64,000 nt of DNA from Morganella psychrotolerans (GTDB taxonomy: Bacteria > Pseudomonadota > Gammaproteobacteria > Enterobacterales > Enterobacteriaceae). Positions 1 to 7,718 of this stretch are shown piece by piece (positions within the stretch are counted from its first letter, which is position 1; every line of letters starts with the position of its first letter). A program made the position numbers and the translations under genes. Under the pieces are notes generated by a model, which searched no databases, was not told where the DNA came from, and was given only the letters and a program-made list of their open reading frames with translations. The stretch is from NCBI RefSeq assembly GCF_001676055.1, contig NZ_LZEX01000007.1:1-64000 (forward strand), read 5' to 3'.

Positions 1-12
1 TATCGCCCACCA
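1..12 (+). tRNA. 3' end of a tRNA, probably tRNA-Val
   Basis: The first twelve bases are identical to the last twelve, CCA included, of the complete tRNA-Val at 67-142. The window therefore starts inside a tandem tRNA array. The anticodon is outside the window, so the identity is inferred from this match only. Confidence 0.6.
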
Positions 13-66
13 CTCTTTTGAGTGAACGTTGTGATAGTGAAGTAAAGGCAGTAAAGCGTTATGAAT

Positions 67-142
67 GGGCGATTAGCTCAGTTGGTAGAGCATCTCCCTT
101 ACAAGGAGGGGGTCACTGGTTCGAGCCCGGTATCGCCCACCA
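67..142 (+). tRNA. tRNA-Val(TAC)
   Basis: A 76-nt cloverleaf with encoded CCA. The acceptor arms GGGCGAT and ATCGCCC pair, the D-arm (TTAGCTCAGTTGGTAGAGC) and T-arm (GGTTCGAGCCC) are canonical, and the anticodon TAC is at 100-102. It is followed 31 nt later by tRNA-Lys, as in enterobacterial Val/Lys arrays. Confidence 0.97.
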
Positions 143-173
143 CTTCACATGATTCTTCCGCATCATCAGGAAT

Positions 174-249
174 GGGGCGTTAGCTCAGTCGGTAGAGCAG
201 TTGACTTTTAATCAATTGGTCACAAGTTCGAATCTTGTACGCCCCACCA
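174..249 (+). tRNA. tRNA-Lys(TTT)
   Basis: A 76-nt cloverleaf with encoded CCA. GGGGCGT pairs with ACGCCCC, and the anticodon TTT is at 207-209. It is the last tRNA of the array; 250-486 is AT-rich and holds no gene that I can see apart from the upstream region of the next CDS. Confidence 0.97.
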
Positions 250-486
250 TCTTAATGTTACACCTCTCCTGATTTACACTCCCAAATATTTTCTCCTGAT
301 AAAAAACATTCTGTTTCGTGATCTATATCTCACTATTTTAATTAAAGTTTTTAATCATTCTGCCGTTATTTCCTTATGTTAGTCACAATTTTCAGTGATC
401 TCTCTTTTTATAACAAGAAATGACGTCGGTTTGGGGAAATCCAATGCCGGACGCCTGTTTTTCTTTCAGCATGGAGCATTATTCCG

Positions 487-1593
487 ATGGCGTGGCCTGT
501 TCCTGAATTTCCGGTAAAACGTAATGTGCCGGGCGCTAAAATTACGCTGTGGCTGGGGCTGTTGATCGTTGTTCTGGCAATTATCTTTTTACTCGATTTC
601 TATATTTTTAAGCTTCCGCTGACGGAAGTGCTTATTTTCATCTATCTTCCGTACATTTTGCTGTGGATGTGTTTGTTCACCTACGCGATGCACCGTCATG
701 AGCAGTCGCGGATCGCCTGTCAGAGCTGGAATGCCTCGATTAATTTCAGACGCAATGAATGGGTAAACTGGTGTCAGCGCAAGCTGATGGTCACCGGCGT
801 GGCACTCCTGATGCCGAAAGGGGTAAAGCAGGTATCGGTTCAGGAAAGAAAATCGCATACGGAAGATGAGGATAAACAGGCGCTTGCCGGCTATGACCAC
901 TCGGTTGATAATCTGCTGACAGCCTTGCATAACTCACTCAATCAACAGCACGAAGGCTATCAGACAAAAGTCAAAACAGTCTATGTCATCACACCTAACC
1001 CGCTGCAAAATGGTGAAATCGAGCGCAGTGTCACTAAAATATGGGAATGTGACACAAAATTCATTCAGACGCCGGATGACATCGGACATTTGTTTGATGA
1101 GGATAATAATAATGCGATGTGGTTGCTGGTCGGGCTGAATATCTGGCAGGCGGGGCAGATCCCTGCCTATCATGAAATGGCAAGCGCGGTTTTACTGACA
1201 TCCTGTTACTATTTTGAGCGGAATACATTTCCGTTTAACGGCAGTCTTTCCCGTTTTATGCCGATCAACGAATTACAATTGTCTGATGATATCGCTATGC
1301 TGGAAAAAATGAATCTTCTGGATAAAGAAGAAGAAAAATCGTTCTGGCTGATGCGGGAAAATGAGCTGGCGCAGGATGTTATCTATCAGTTTTGTAATAA
1401 AGCAAAGCGCCGTACTTTTCTGAAAAACAATATTTATATTGCTGATAATCAGGTCAGCGCAGACAGAGAAGCCGTCTTTGTTCTGGCGATGATGCTGATT
1501 AAAGCGAAAGAAACACTCAGCCCGCAATGTCTGATGATGATGGATACCGACGGGTTGGGCTATTCAACCGTGGTTGGTTGCGAAGTACATTAA
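487..1593 (+). CDS. Unknown protein with two N-terminal membrane helices
   Basis: 368 residues, family not recognised. Two hydrophobic stretches at about residues 18-40 and 45-67 should anchor the protein in the inner membrane. The remaining ~300 residues are soluble, with a charged linker (KSHTEDEDK) near residue 120. The charge pattern (RHEQSR after helix 2) suggests the C-terminal domain is cytoplasmic. The gene stands alone between the tRNA array and a terminator at 1682-1717. An upstream AT-rich stretch of about 230 bp could hold its promoter. No catalytic motif was seen and no function is assigned. Confidence 0.7.
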   Translation: MAWPVPEFPVKRNVPGAKITLWLGLLIVVLAIIFLLDFYIFKLPLTEVLIFIYLPYILLWMCLFTYAMHRHEQSRIACQSWNASINFRRNEWVNWCQRKLMVTGVALLMPKGVKQVSVQERKSHTEDEDKQALAGYDHSVDNLLTALHNSLNQQHEGYQTKVKTVYVITPNPLQNGEIERSVTKIWECDTKFIQTPDDIGHLFDEDNNNAMWLLVGLNIWQAGQIPAYHEMASAVLLTSCYYFERNTFPFNGSLSRFMPINELQLSDDIAMLEKMNLLDKEEEKSFWLMRENELAQDVIYQFCNKAKRRTFLKNNIYIADNQVSADREAVFVLAMMLIKAKETLSPQCLMMMDTDGLGYSTVVGCEVH

Positions 1594-1681
1594 AATAAAC
1601 CAGGAAAATCAATTTATTGATTTTCGGCTGATAACACAAAGCAGGAAAAACCACGTTTTATCCTGCTTTGTCAGCAATCTC

Positions 1682-1717
1682 AAGCCGGTGGTTATTATAA
1701 CCTCCGGCTTTGTTTTA
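1682..1717 (+). terminator. Rho-independent terminator after the 487-1593 gene
   Basis: AAGCCGG at 1682-1688 pairs with CCGGCTT at 1704-1710, followed by a T-rich tail. A second hairpin just upstream (AAAGCAGGA at 1638-1646 with TCCTGCTTT at 1661-1669) may help. The structure abuts the stop codon of the convergent HIT gene. Confidence 0.75.
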
Positions 1718-2179
1718 CCTTACCCGGCCTGCGCGGATGTCTGCTGCGAGAGCGGCTAACGCGGTATCATCTGCCCGTTCACAATCATGCGAAGAGAGAA
1801 ATCCCGGGTACTGTTCATAAAATACAGGCTGTTTGTGCTCAATCGGGCGCCAGTCTTTCATATCAGCGGTGCCGTGCATCGGACTGAGCTTACTGTGGAC
1901 ATGATCCACGCCATACCCTTCAAAAAACATGCCGCAGCGGGCGACATCCGGGAAGGCACTCTTTAGTACGTGTGCGGTTTTTTTCGTCGCCAGTACCAAA
2001 TCTGCTAATACATTATCATCTAAATCAAATGCATAACTTGAGTAATGTATTTTCGGAATAACGACAGTAAACCCTTTGGTATTCGGAAAGACAGAAAGAA
2101 AAGCCAGATGTTTCTCATCTTCCCACACCTTATGGCAGGGGGCGTGGCCCGCGGCTATTTCACAAAATATACAGGTCAT
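1715..2179 (-). CDS. HIT-family (histidine triad) protein
   Basis: 154 residues. HIT proteins hydrolyse or transfer nucleotide phosphoramidates and dinucleotides. The N-terminus has the typical CIFCEIAAG zinc/nucleotide segment (residues 3-11), followed by a core VVIPKIHY. The triad region near residue 115 reads VDHVHSKLSP: the first two histidines are present but the third position of HxHxH is Lys, as in some nucleoside-diphosphate-linked subfamilies. The start at 2179 is one base from the mobile repeat at 2181-2306, so the Shine-Dalgarno (AAGGG, six bases upstream of ATG) is supplied by the repeat itself. Confidence 0.88.
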   Translation of the reverse strand: MTCIFCEIAAGHAPCHKVWEDEKHLAFLSVFPNTKGFTVVIPKIHYSSYAFDLDDNVLADLVLATKKTAHVLKSAFPDVARCGMFFEGYGVDHVHSKLSPMHGTADMKDWRPIEHKQPVFYEQYPGFLSSHDCERADDTALAALAADIRAGRVR

Positions 2180-2180
2180 T

Positions 2181-2306
2181 TATACCCTTATTCATTCAAA
2201 CTACAGATGCGTTGGCTACGCTCAGCCAGCCGGGTCACATACTGATGTATGCTCCCCGTCAGTCTTCTCTTGCCGCCTTCCTGTATCCTGAATGACGTTG
2301 GGTATA
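2181..2306. repeat. Palindromic mobile repeat (MITE/RUP-like), copy 1
   Basis: A 126-bp element bounded by TATACCC and GGGTATA with subterminal TTATTCATTCAAACTACAG / CTGAATGACGTT. Its reverse complement matches the element at 2722-2848 along nearly all its length, so the two copies are in opposite orientation. It carries no open frame of its own and sits directly against the HIT start codon. Confidence 0.85.
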
Positions 2307-2385
2307 TACCCTTATTCATTCAAAATTCATTCAAAATTCATTCAAAATTCATTCAAACTACAGGTGCGTTGGCGGTACTCAGCCA
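2305..2385. repeat. Truncated third repeat copy with a four-unit 11-bp tandem array
   Basis: A second TATACCC end begins two bases before copy 1 finishes. It is expanded into four perfect copies of ATTCATTCAAA (2314-2357), then continues with the element's inner sequence (ACAGGTGCGTTGGC...CTCAGCCAAC) before similarity fades near 2385. The tandem array is an amplification of the element's own terminal motif. Confidence 0.75.
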
Positions 2386-2470
2386 ACATACAGGATAGGG
2401 GCGGAGAATGCCATGGTGACAGTCGCAAATCAGTGGCTTATGATAAACTTTATTATTTTCAATAAGTTGG

Positions 2471-2476
2471 TATAAT
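2471..2476 (+). promoter_or_regulatory. Candidate -10 box for the 2509 gene
   Basis: Perfect TATAAT 33 bp upstream of the chosen ATG. The -35 region is weak (TTTATT, 16-bp spacing), so promoter strength is uncertain. Confidence 0.4.
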
Positions 2477-2508
2477 GGGTGAACGTTCATAACAATAAGG
2501 GGTTTATT

Positions 2509-2781
2509 ATGCGAACTAATAGAGCTGCGAGACGTTTGTTAGGAATGCCTTATACGCTCAGTAAAAGGAAATCCAAAATTAACATTTTTATCGCGGAAAC
2601 TGCCGGTGAGAATGCGGAAAATATCCCGCAATCACTGCGTTCTGCACATAAAATATGTGTGATTAAGGATGACAACAAAAATACCCGGACTTACCATCGG
2701 ATCGAAACTTTCTATCCGGGCTATACCCAACGTCATTCAAATTGCAGGCAGGCGGCAAGGGAAATCAGCCGGGGAGCATAG
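2509..2781 (+). CDS. Small basic protein of unknown function, C-terminus made of repeat DNA
   Basis: 90 residues from the ATG at 2509, preferred because AAGGGG lies 7 nt upstream; an upstream GTG at 2479 has no such site. The first ~70 residues (MRTNRAARRLLGMPYTLSKR...) are basic and unrecognised. From 2722 the frame runs into palindromic repeat copy 2, so the last ~20 residues are translated repeat DNA. This suggests that an ancestral stop codon was lost when the repeat inserted. A perfect -10 box is present upstream. Function unknown. Confidence 0.5.
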   Translation: MRTNRAARRLLGMPYTLSKRKSKINIFIAETAGENAENIPQSLRSAHKICVIKDDNKNTRTYHRIETFYPGYTQRHSNCRQAAREISRGA

Positions 2782-2848
2782 ATAAACTATGTGACCCGGC
2801 TGGTTTCATGCCGCCAACGAACCTGCGGTTTGAATGAATAAGGGTATA
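2722..2848. repeat. Palindromic mobile repeat, copy 2 (inverted relative to copy 1)
   Basis: A 127-bp element, TATACCCAACGTCATTCAAA to TTTGAATGAATAAGGGTATA, matching the reverse complement of 2181-2306. The internal block GGGGAGCAT...ATGTGACCCGGCTGG is conserved between copies. It overlaps the 3' end of the preceding small gene. Confidence 0.85.
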
Positions 2849-3036
2849 TATGTGTTGTTAACACACTGTACCTGTTGCATAAAAACAGAGTGCAATAAGA
2901 AAAGGGGCTGAGGCCTCTTTTTTGATATATATTTGATATATAAACAGGGAATGCGCTCGCAACCGGCAGCGATCCTGTTTATGCTGACAATAAAATAAAT
3001 AAAATCATTCAGCAAAATTATCACGGCAGGACACTG

Positions 3037-3556
3037 ATGGATTATCTGTATTATGCGGGGCAGGGTTTCGGGATTGCCGCGTTTTTTATCGGGATAACGG
3101 TTTTTATCCAGCGCAACGAGCGGAAGCTCAAAATCCGCCTGTCCATTTACACCGCCATTATGGCCACGCACTTTTTTTCTGCTCGGCGCTTATCCGGCAG
3201 GGATCAGTGCCACACTGAACAGCATCCGGACTTATGTCTCTATCTCTCACCGCCAACGTTGGGTGCTGTATCTGTTTGTCACGCTGACGCTGGTTCTGGC
3301 GGTGCCGAATATCCGTGTCTGGCAGGAAGTGCTGCCGGTCGCAGGCACGCTGATGAGTACATTTGCCTTTTTTCTGCTGACCGGGATCCGCATGCGCTAT
3401 GTGGTTTGGTGCTCGACAGCCTGTTGGGTTGTCTATAATGCCTGGCTGGGAACGGTTGGTGGTACATTGATTGAATCCACTTTTTTACTGATAAACGGGT
3501 GGGCAATTTACCGCTTCCGTAAATTGATAAAACAGGGCACAGACCCGTTCAGCTGA
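3037..3556 (+). pseudogene. ygjV: YgjV-like inner-membrane protein, reading frame interrupted once
   Basis: Two adjoining frames together encode one ~172-residue multi-helix membrane protein resembling YgjV. The first frame (MDYLYYAGQGFGIAAFFIG...) runs to 3171. The second continues without loss as LLGAYPAGISATLNSIRTY, then through VLYLFVTLTLVLAVPN to a stop at 3556. The break is at a run of seven T (3172-3178); with six T the frame is continuous. Function of the family is not established. The gene is either a fresh pseudogene or intact with a sequencing error, which I favour because the same +1 pattern recurs elsewhere in the window. Confidence 0.75.
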
Positions 3557-3574
3557 AGGCGGACAGGAGATCAA

Positions 3575-4324
3575 ATGAAAGGGCCCGCTGTATTTTCCGC
3601 TGTATTTGTTTTTCTCAGCCTCTCAGTATATGCCGCCTCTGAGCGGCCGGCTGATTTTGTCAATTTACAGACTGTTTCGCCGGAGATTCAGGCAGATATC
3701 CGCTATTTTACAGCAAATAACTTTACCGGAAGTAAGGTGGATGGTTATCGTGCACCTGTTTGTCTGCTGACGCGGGATGCGGCACTGGCGCTGGGCAAAG
3801 TTGAAGTAAAACTGCGGGCCCGCGGGCTGACCCTGAAAGTGTATGACTGTTATCGCCCGCAGCGGGCAGTTGATTATTTTGTTGCATGGGCGGCGGACAG
3901 TAATGATACCGCGATGCAGGCGACATTTTATCCGGATGTGGAAAAATCAGCCCTTTTTAGTGAGGGATATATTGCCGGGCGCTCAGGACACAGTCGTGGC
4001 AGCACGGTAGATTTGACCATTGTGCCGGTTGGCAGCACTATTCCGGCGTTTGATCCGCACCGTACACAATCTGCCTGTACCGCTTCGCAATCACAGCGTG
4101 CGCCGGATAACAGCCTGGATTTTGGTACAGGGTTTGATTGTTTCAGCCCGCTGTCGCATCCTGCGGCAGACACGGTTTCCTCTCAGCAGAAAGCAAACAG
4201 AGTATTACTGACGACACTGATGGAACAGGCGGGTTTTAAACCACTGAAAACAGAATGGTGGCATTTCACGTTTATCCGCGAGCCTTATCCGGCAACCCGG
4301 TTTGATTTCCCGGTGGAGGAATAA
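3575..4324 (+). CDS. Secreted D-alanyl-D-alanine dipeptidase (VanX/DdpX family)
   Basis: 249 residues with a clear signal peptide (about residues 1-21, ending VYAA). M15D zinc dipeptidases cleave D-Ala-D-Ala. The zinc-binding set is visible: SGHSRGSTVDLT (SxHxxxSxxD) near residue 140, and TEWWHFTF near the C-terminus, giving the catalytic Glu and third His ligand. YDCYRPQRAV is the conserved family block. The export signal argues for periplasmic salvage or cell-wall turnover rather than vancomycin resistance. It follows ygjV by 18 nt, and the ATG has a GGACAGGAG site upstream. Confidence 0.9.
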   Translation: MKGPAVFSAVFVFLSLSVYAASERPADFVNLQTVSPEIQADIRYFTANNFTGSKVDGYRAPVCLLTRDAALALGKVEVKLRARGLTLKVYDCYRPQRAVDYFVAWAADSNDTAMQATFYPDVEKSALFSEGYIAGRSGHSRGSTVDLTIVPVGSTIPAFDPHRTQSACTASQSQRAPDNSLDFGTGFDCFSPLSHPAADTVSSQQKANRVLLTTLMEQAGFKPLKTEWWHFTFIREPYPATRFDFPVEE

Positions 4325-4339
4325 TGAGGCCGGGCAGGA

Positions 4340-4579
4340 TCAGCGGTAGGGCGGAGTATTCTCAGGAGTACCTGAGTGTGAGTCATCTGCGGGATCAGAA
4401 CCGGTTTCGCGCATCACCTCATTACACATAAAATAGAGGTTAGGACGCCGTTTGGCGATATATGTCAGACGTGCTTCACACTCTTTCTGTGTGTAAAGAT
4501 CTTCAGTGACCGGCAGTGCCTCACAGGCATCATTGCCGCAGGTACTGACCAGTAACACAAATCCGATTGTTTCTAACAT
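4340..4579 (-). CDS. Small Cys-containing protein with hydrophobic N-terminus
   Basis: 79 residues, convergent with the dipeptidase gene. The start at 4579 is backed by GGGAGT upstream. The N-terminal hydrophobic stretch (MLETIGFVLLVSTCG) is followed by spaced cysteines (C14, C19, and later in KECEARL and FMCNEVM). The layout loosely resembles DUF1482 proteins, to which the prophage ORF at 22255-22431 belongs more clearly. The polar tail is probably disordered. Function unknown. Confidence 0.6.
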   Translation of the reverse strand: MLETIGFVLLVSTCGNDACEALPVTEDLYTQKECEARLTYIAKRRPNLYFMCNEVMRETGSDPADDSHSGTPENTPPYR

Positions 4580-4917
4580 AGACTCCCGCCGGTTTTATTT
4601 CAGAAGCGTTATTATGTCGTAAATGGTTGCCTTTCGTCCAGTTTTTACACGGCGCAGGACCGGTTGACAGCATTATTGTGCCGGATAATTCACCGTGCCG
4701 GATTATTTTTATGCATGGCTAATTAAACCGTAACGCATTATTACTAATTAATCATAATAAACAATGGATTATAGTTTGGCTGAAATAAAAAATAACATTA
4801 TTTCCTGTCATATATTGCTGTTCCGGGTTTATTTCATGACTTAACGCGGGTTGGTACATTACCGTTTTATTGAAAAATATGACCGGAAACGATAATTTTT
4901 GCTTGTCTAAGTGAAAT

Positions 4918-4936
4918 GATAATGATTATTATTGTC
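4918..4936 (+). promoter_or_regulatory. Fur box upstream of the iron-uptake operon
   Basis: GATAATGATTATTATTGTC matches the Fur consensus (GATAATGATAATCATTATC) at 16 of 19 positions. It lies 50 bp upstream of the P19 start, where it would cover the promoter. It implies repression of the whole downstream operon in iron-replete cells. Confidence 0.8.
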
Positions 4937-4986
4937 AGCACTATTTGTATAATATGTTTTTGTCTGAATGACGATGAGGAATCAGC

Positions 4987-5541
4987 ATGCGTATCGGGAT
5001 GAGTGTGGCAGCAGTATTACTGGGAATGGTATCAACGTCCGCTATGGCGCTGGAATACCCGCTGGGACAACCTGTAATCAAAAACGGAATGGAAATCCAG
5101 GGTGTTTATCTGCAACCTATCACCATGGCGGTGGAAGGCAAGCATGAAATGCATCATCTTGATGCAGATAAATCAGACGTTCATCTGGAAGCGGATATTC
5201 ACGCCGTGGAAGAAAACCCGAACGGCTTCGCGGAAGGGGATTGGATCCCGTACCTGAAAGTAGATTATAAAGTAACCAAACTGGATGACCCGAAAAAAAC
5301 ACAATCCGGGACATTTATGGCAATGGTTGCCAGTGATGGTCCGCACTATGGTGACAATCTGAAACTGGACGGTTACGGGAAATACCGCGTGGAATACCGG
5401 ATTTCACCGCCGAGCATGAATGATAATGTTGCATTCGGCCGCCATATTGATAAAGAAACCGGTGTTGCCCCGTGGTTTGAACCGTTTGATGTCTCCTGGG
5501 ACTTCGATTACGCCGGAACAGGGCGTAAAGGCAGCTACTAA
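4987..5541 (+). CDS. Periplasmic P19-type iron/copper-binding protein
   Basis: 184 residues with a signal peptide cleaved after about residue 21 (AMA-LEYPLG). P19/FetP/Tp34 proteins are periplasmic metal-binding dimers that help ferrous or chelated iron uptake next to FTR1-type permeases. The family features visible are EMHHLDADKSDVHLEADIHA (metal-ligand Met/His) and DGPHYGDNL. It is the first gene after the Fur box and is followed by cupredoxin, EfeU, EfeO and EfeB. Pairing of P19 with a full Efe set combines two usually separate FTR1 systems. Confidence 0.9.
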   Translation: MRIGMSVAAVLLGMVSTSAMALEYPLGQPVIKNGMEIQGVYLQPITMAVEGKHEMHHLDADKSDVHLEADIHAVEENPNGFAEGDWIPYLKVDYKVTKLDDPKKTQSGTFMAMVASDGPHYGDNLKLDGYGKYRVEYRISPPSMNDNVAFGRHIDKETGVAPWFEPFDVSWDFDYAGTGRKGSY

Positions 5542-5624
5542 GCTTATTTCTCAGGAAAACAGCAGGCTGCATAAATGCGCCTGCTGTTCTGACACCGGAT
5601 GTCATTATCCCGCTGAGGTCACTC

Positions 5625-5963
5625 ATGAAATCCCTTATAATTGCACTGTGCATGACGGTGCTCTCTCTGGCATCTCTTCCCGTCAGTGCGGCGGCGGAGA
5701 AATTCACTGTCGAACTGGAAATGAATAACGGCGTACTGACGCCACCGGTACTGAATGTTCCGGCGAAAACACCTGTCCGCATTAAAATCCGCAATACCGG
5801 TACCGAGCCGGTCGAATTTGAAAGCACTCAATTGCGCAAAGAAAAAGTGCTGGCGCCGGGCGCATCCTCGGTGGTGGTCATTGCGCCGCTGAAACCGGGA
5901 AAATATACGTTTTTTGATGATTTTCATCTTTCACATCCGGCCGGTGAAATCATCGCGGAGTAA
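5625..5963 (+). CDS. Secreted cupredoxin-like protein (detached EfeO cupredoxin domain)
   Basis: 112 residues with a signal peptide (to about residue 24, VSAAAE). The rest is a single cupredoxin-like beta fold: VPAKTPVRIKIRNTGTEPVEF and LKPGKYTFFDDFH match the N-terminal domain of long EfeO proteins. Here that domain is a separate gene, and the downstream EfeO has only the M75 domain. A classical Cys-His-Met copper site is not obvious. Likely role: periplasmic iron or copper handling for the EfeU permease. Confidence 0.85.
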   Translation: MKSLIIALCMTVLSLASLPVSAAAEKFTVELEMNNGVLTPPVLNVPAKTPVRIKIRNTGTEPVEFESTQLRKEKVLAPGASSVVVIAPLKPGKYTFFDDFHLSHPAGEIIAE

Positions 5964-5986
5964 GTGTCAGGTCACAGGAATTGATT

Positions 5987-6826
5987 ATGGGACAGGTTCT
6001 TTTTGTAGTATGGCGCGAAAGTTTTGAAGCGCTCCTCGTGGTCGGCATTATCTATGCGTGGATCAAACAACATCCCGATGCCGCCGCCGGACGCCGCTAT
6101 CTCTGGGGTGGTGTAGCCCTGGGTGTTGCGCTGTCACTCTTTTTGGCATTGCTGATTTACGGCGTATTCAATGTGCTTGATGACAGCGGACAAACCTGGT
6201 TTATGATCGGGATGTCGCTCTTTGCCTGTGTGCTGATCGTGCAGATGGTGTACTGGATGCAAAAGCACAGTGCCTCGCTGAAATCCGGTATTGAACAGGA
6301 AATAAATAACAGCGCCCGGCAACACTCCTGGTGGGGGGCCCTGTTTATTGTTGCCATTGCTATCGCCCGTGAAGGCAGTGAAATTGTGGTTTTCCTCTCC
6401 GGCATTGTAATGGGCCTGACTAAAGAAACGATGTGGTCATTCACCGGCGAGGTTCTGGGCGGGATAGCTGTTGCGGCACTGACGCTGTGGGTCTTTCTGT
6501 TCACTTACCGCAAAATGGCATGGAAATGGTTTTTCCGTATTACCGGGATTGTCCTTCTGTTCCTTGCCTGCTCACTGTTGCTTAAAGGCACAGAAGAGAT
6601 AGTCAATGTGCTGACTGAGCATGATATTGAACTGAATGATTTTCTTATCTATCCGCTGTGGGATACCGGCAACTGGCTGGATGACTCGGGTGCAGTGGGT
6701 AATTTCCTGGCAACATTGTTTGGTTACCGCTCACAACCTATCGGGCTGAGTGTGATTACGTTCGTGGTGTACTGGCTCATTATTCTTGTGCTGTTCCGCC
6801 GCCGGGAGAAACAGCATGCGGCATAA
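5987..6826 (+). CDS. efeU: Ferrous/ferric iron permease of the FTR1/EfeU family
   Basis: 279 residues from ATG 5987, chosen over an in-frame TTG at 5981 because AGGAA ends six bases upstream. Seven hydrophobic segments are seen. The two REXXE iron-translocation motifs of FTR1 permeases are present: RESFE (residues ~10-14) and REGSE (~residue 128). EfeU moves iron across the inner membrane with help from EfeO and EfeB. The 3' end overlaps the start of efeO by 11 nt. Confidence 0.95.
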   Translation: MGQVLFVVWRESFEALLVVGIIYAWIKQHPDAAAGRRYLWGGVALGVALSLFLALLIYGVFNVLDDSGQTWFMIGMSLFACVLIVQMVYWMQKHSASLKSGIEQEINNSARQHSWWGALFIVAIAIAREGSEIVVFLSGIVMGLTKETMWSFTGEVLGGIAVAALTLWVFLFTYRKMAWKWFFRITGIVLLFLACSLLLKGTEEIVNVLTEHDIELNDFLIYPLWDTGNWLDDSGAVGNFLATLFGYRSQPIGLSVITFVVYWLIILVLFRRREKQHAA

Positions 6827-7718
6827 TTATCTCCTGATAAGCCTCGCGCTTTCAGCGCTGTTTCTCAGTCAGACTGCGGTGGCTGAGAAATACCGCGCCG
6901 GAAACCCGGACACCGGCAGTGGCGTGGTGATTGCCAGAGGCGATATTCCGACGCCGGAAAAATATCTGCCCATGATTGCGGACTACATGAAGATGATGAG
7001 CGGACAGGTTGCGGCAACAGAGCAGCAACTTACCCTGTTACAGCAGGCGCTGAATAAAGGGGATATGGCGGCGGCAAAGCAGGCTTATATTCAGGCGCAT
7101 TATGAATATGAAGTTATCCGTGCGGCAGTCGTGGTATTTGGTCACGCCGACCGCGTGATAAACCCTCATGCGGGCTATTTCACTGATCGCGAACGCGATC
7201 CGAAATTTACCGGTTTTCATCGCATAGAATATGCACTGTTTGCTGAGAATGATCAGGCTGCAGCGCTGGCTGCCACTCAGAATTTACTGCGTAATATTCA
7301 GGATTTAAAACAGCGGGTTGGCGTTGAAACACTGCCGGTGGCAAAACTGGTGCAGTCGGCAGATGACAGTATTGAGCTGATTTTAAGCACTAAGCTCGGC
7401 GGTGATGAGAACCGCTACAGCCGCTCTGATGTGTCTGATATCGTGGCTAATATTGAAGGTGCGAGGCGTATCACCACTGCATTGTCACCATTTTTATCTG
7501 AAAAAACAAACACACAACTGAAACAACAGTTTGCAGAACCGGATGCGGTACTGGCGCACTACCGGGATACGCAGGGGCATTATGTGTCTTATGAAAAACT
7601 GACAGCGGCGGATAAACAACAGCTTTATGCAGGTCTTACAGTCCTGGCGGAATCTCTTGCACAACTGCGCGCTGAACTGAATATTGATGTGTATTACAAA
7701 TACCGGAAAGAGCCATGA
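6816..7718 (+). CDS. efeO: EfeO-type M75/imelysin iron-uptake protein
   Basis: 300 residues from ATG 6816, preceded by GGGAGAA. The first 20 or so residues are a signal peptide (ALFLSQTAVA). The mature part is a helical M75 (imelysin-like) domain with the family motif GFHRIEYALF near residue 138. The protein lacks the N-terminal cupredoxin found in E. coli EfeO; that domain is the separate gene at 5625. Expected role: periplasmic iron-binding partner of EfeU. Its stop overlaps the efeB start by four bases. Confidence 0.92.
   Translation: MRHNYLLISLALSALFLSQTAVAEKYRAGNPDTGSGVVIARGDIPTPEKYLPMIADYMKMMSGQVAATEQQLTLLQQALNKGDMAAAKQAYIQAHYEYEVIRAAVVVFGHADRVINPHAGYFTDRERDPKFTGFHRIEYALFAENDQAAALAATQNLLRNIQDLKQRVGVETLPVAKLVQSADDSIELILSTKLGGDENRYSRSDVSDIVANIEGARRITTALSPFLSEKTNTQLKQQFAEPDAVLAHYRDTQGHYVSYEKLTAADKQQLYAGLTVLAESLAQLRAELNIDVYYKYRKEP

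Noticed and set aside
3575..4324. Vancomycin-resistance type VanX
   Set aside because: The protein has a signal peptide and stands without vanHA-type genes; Gram-negative DdpX-like salvage enzyme is the better reading.
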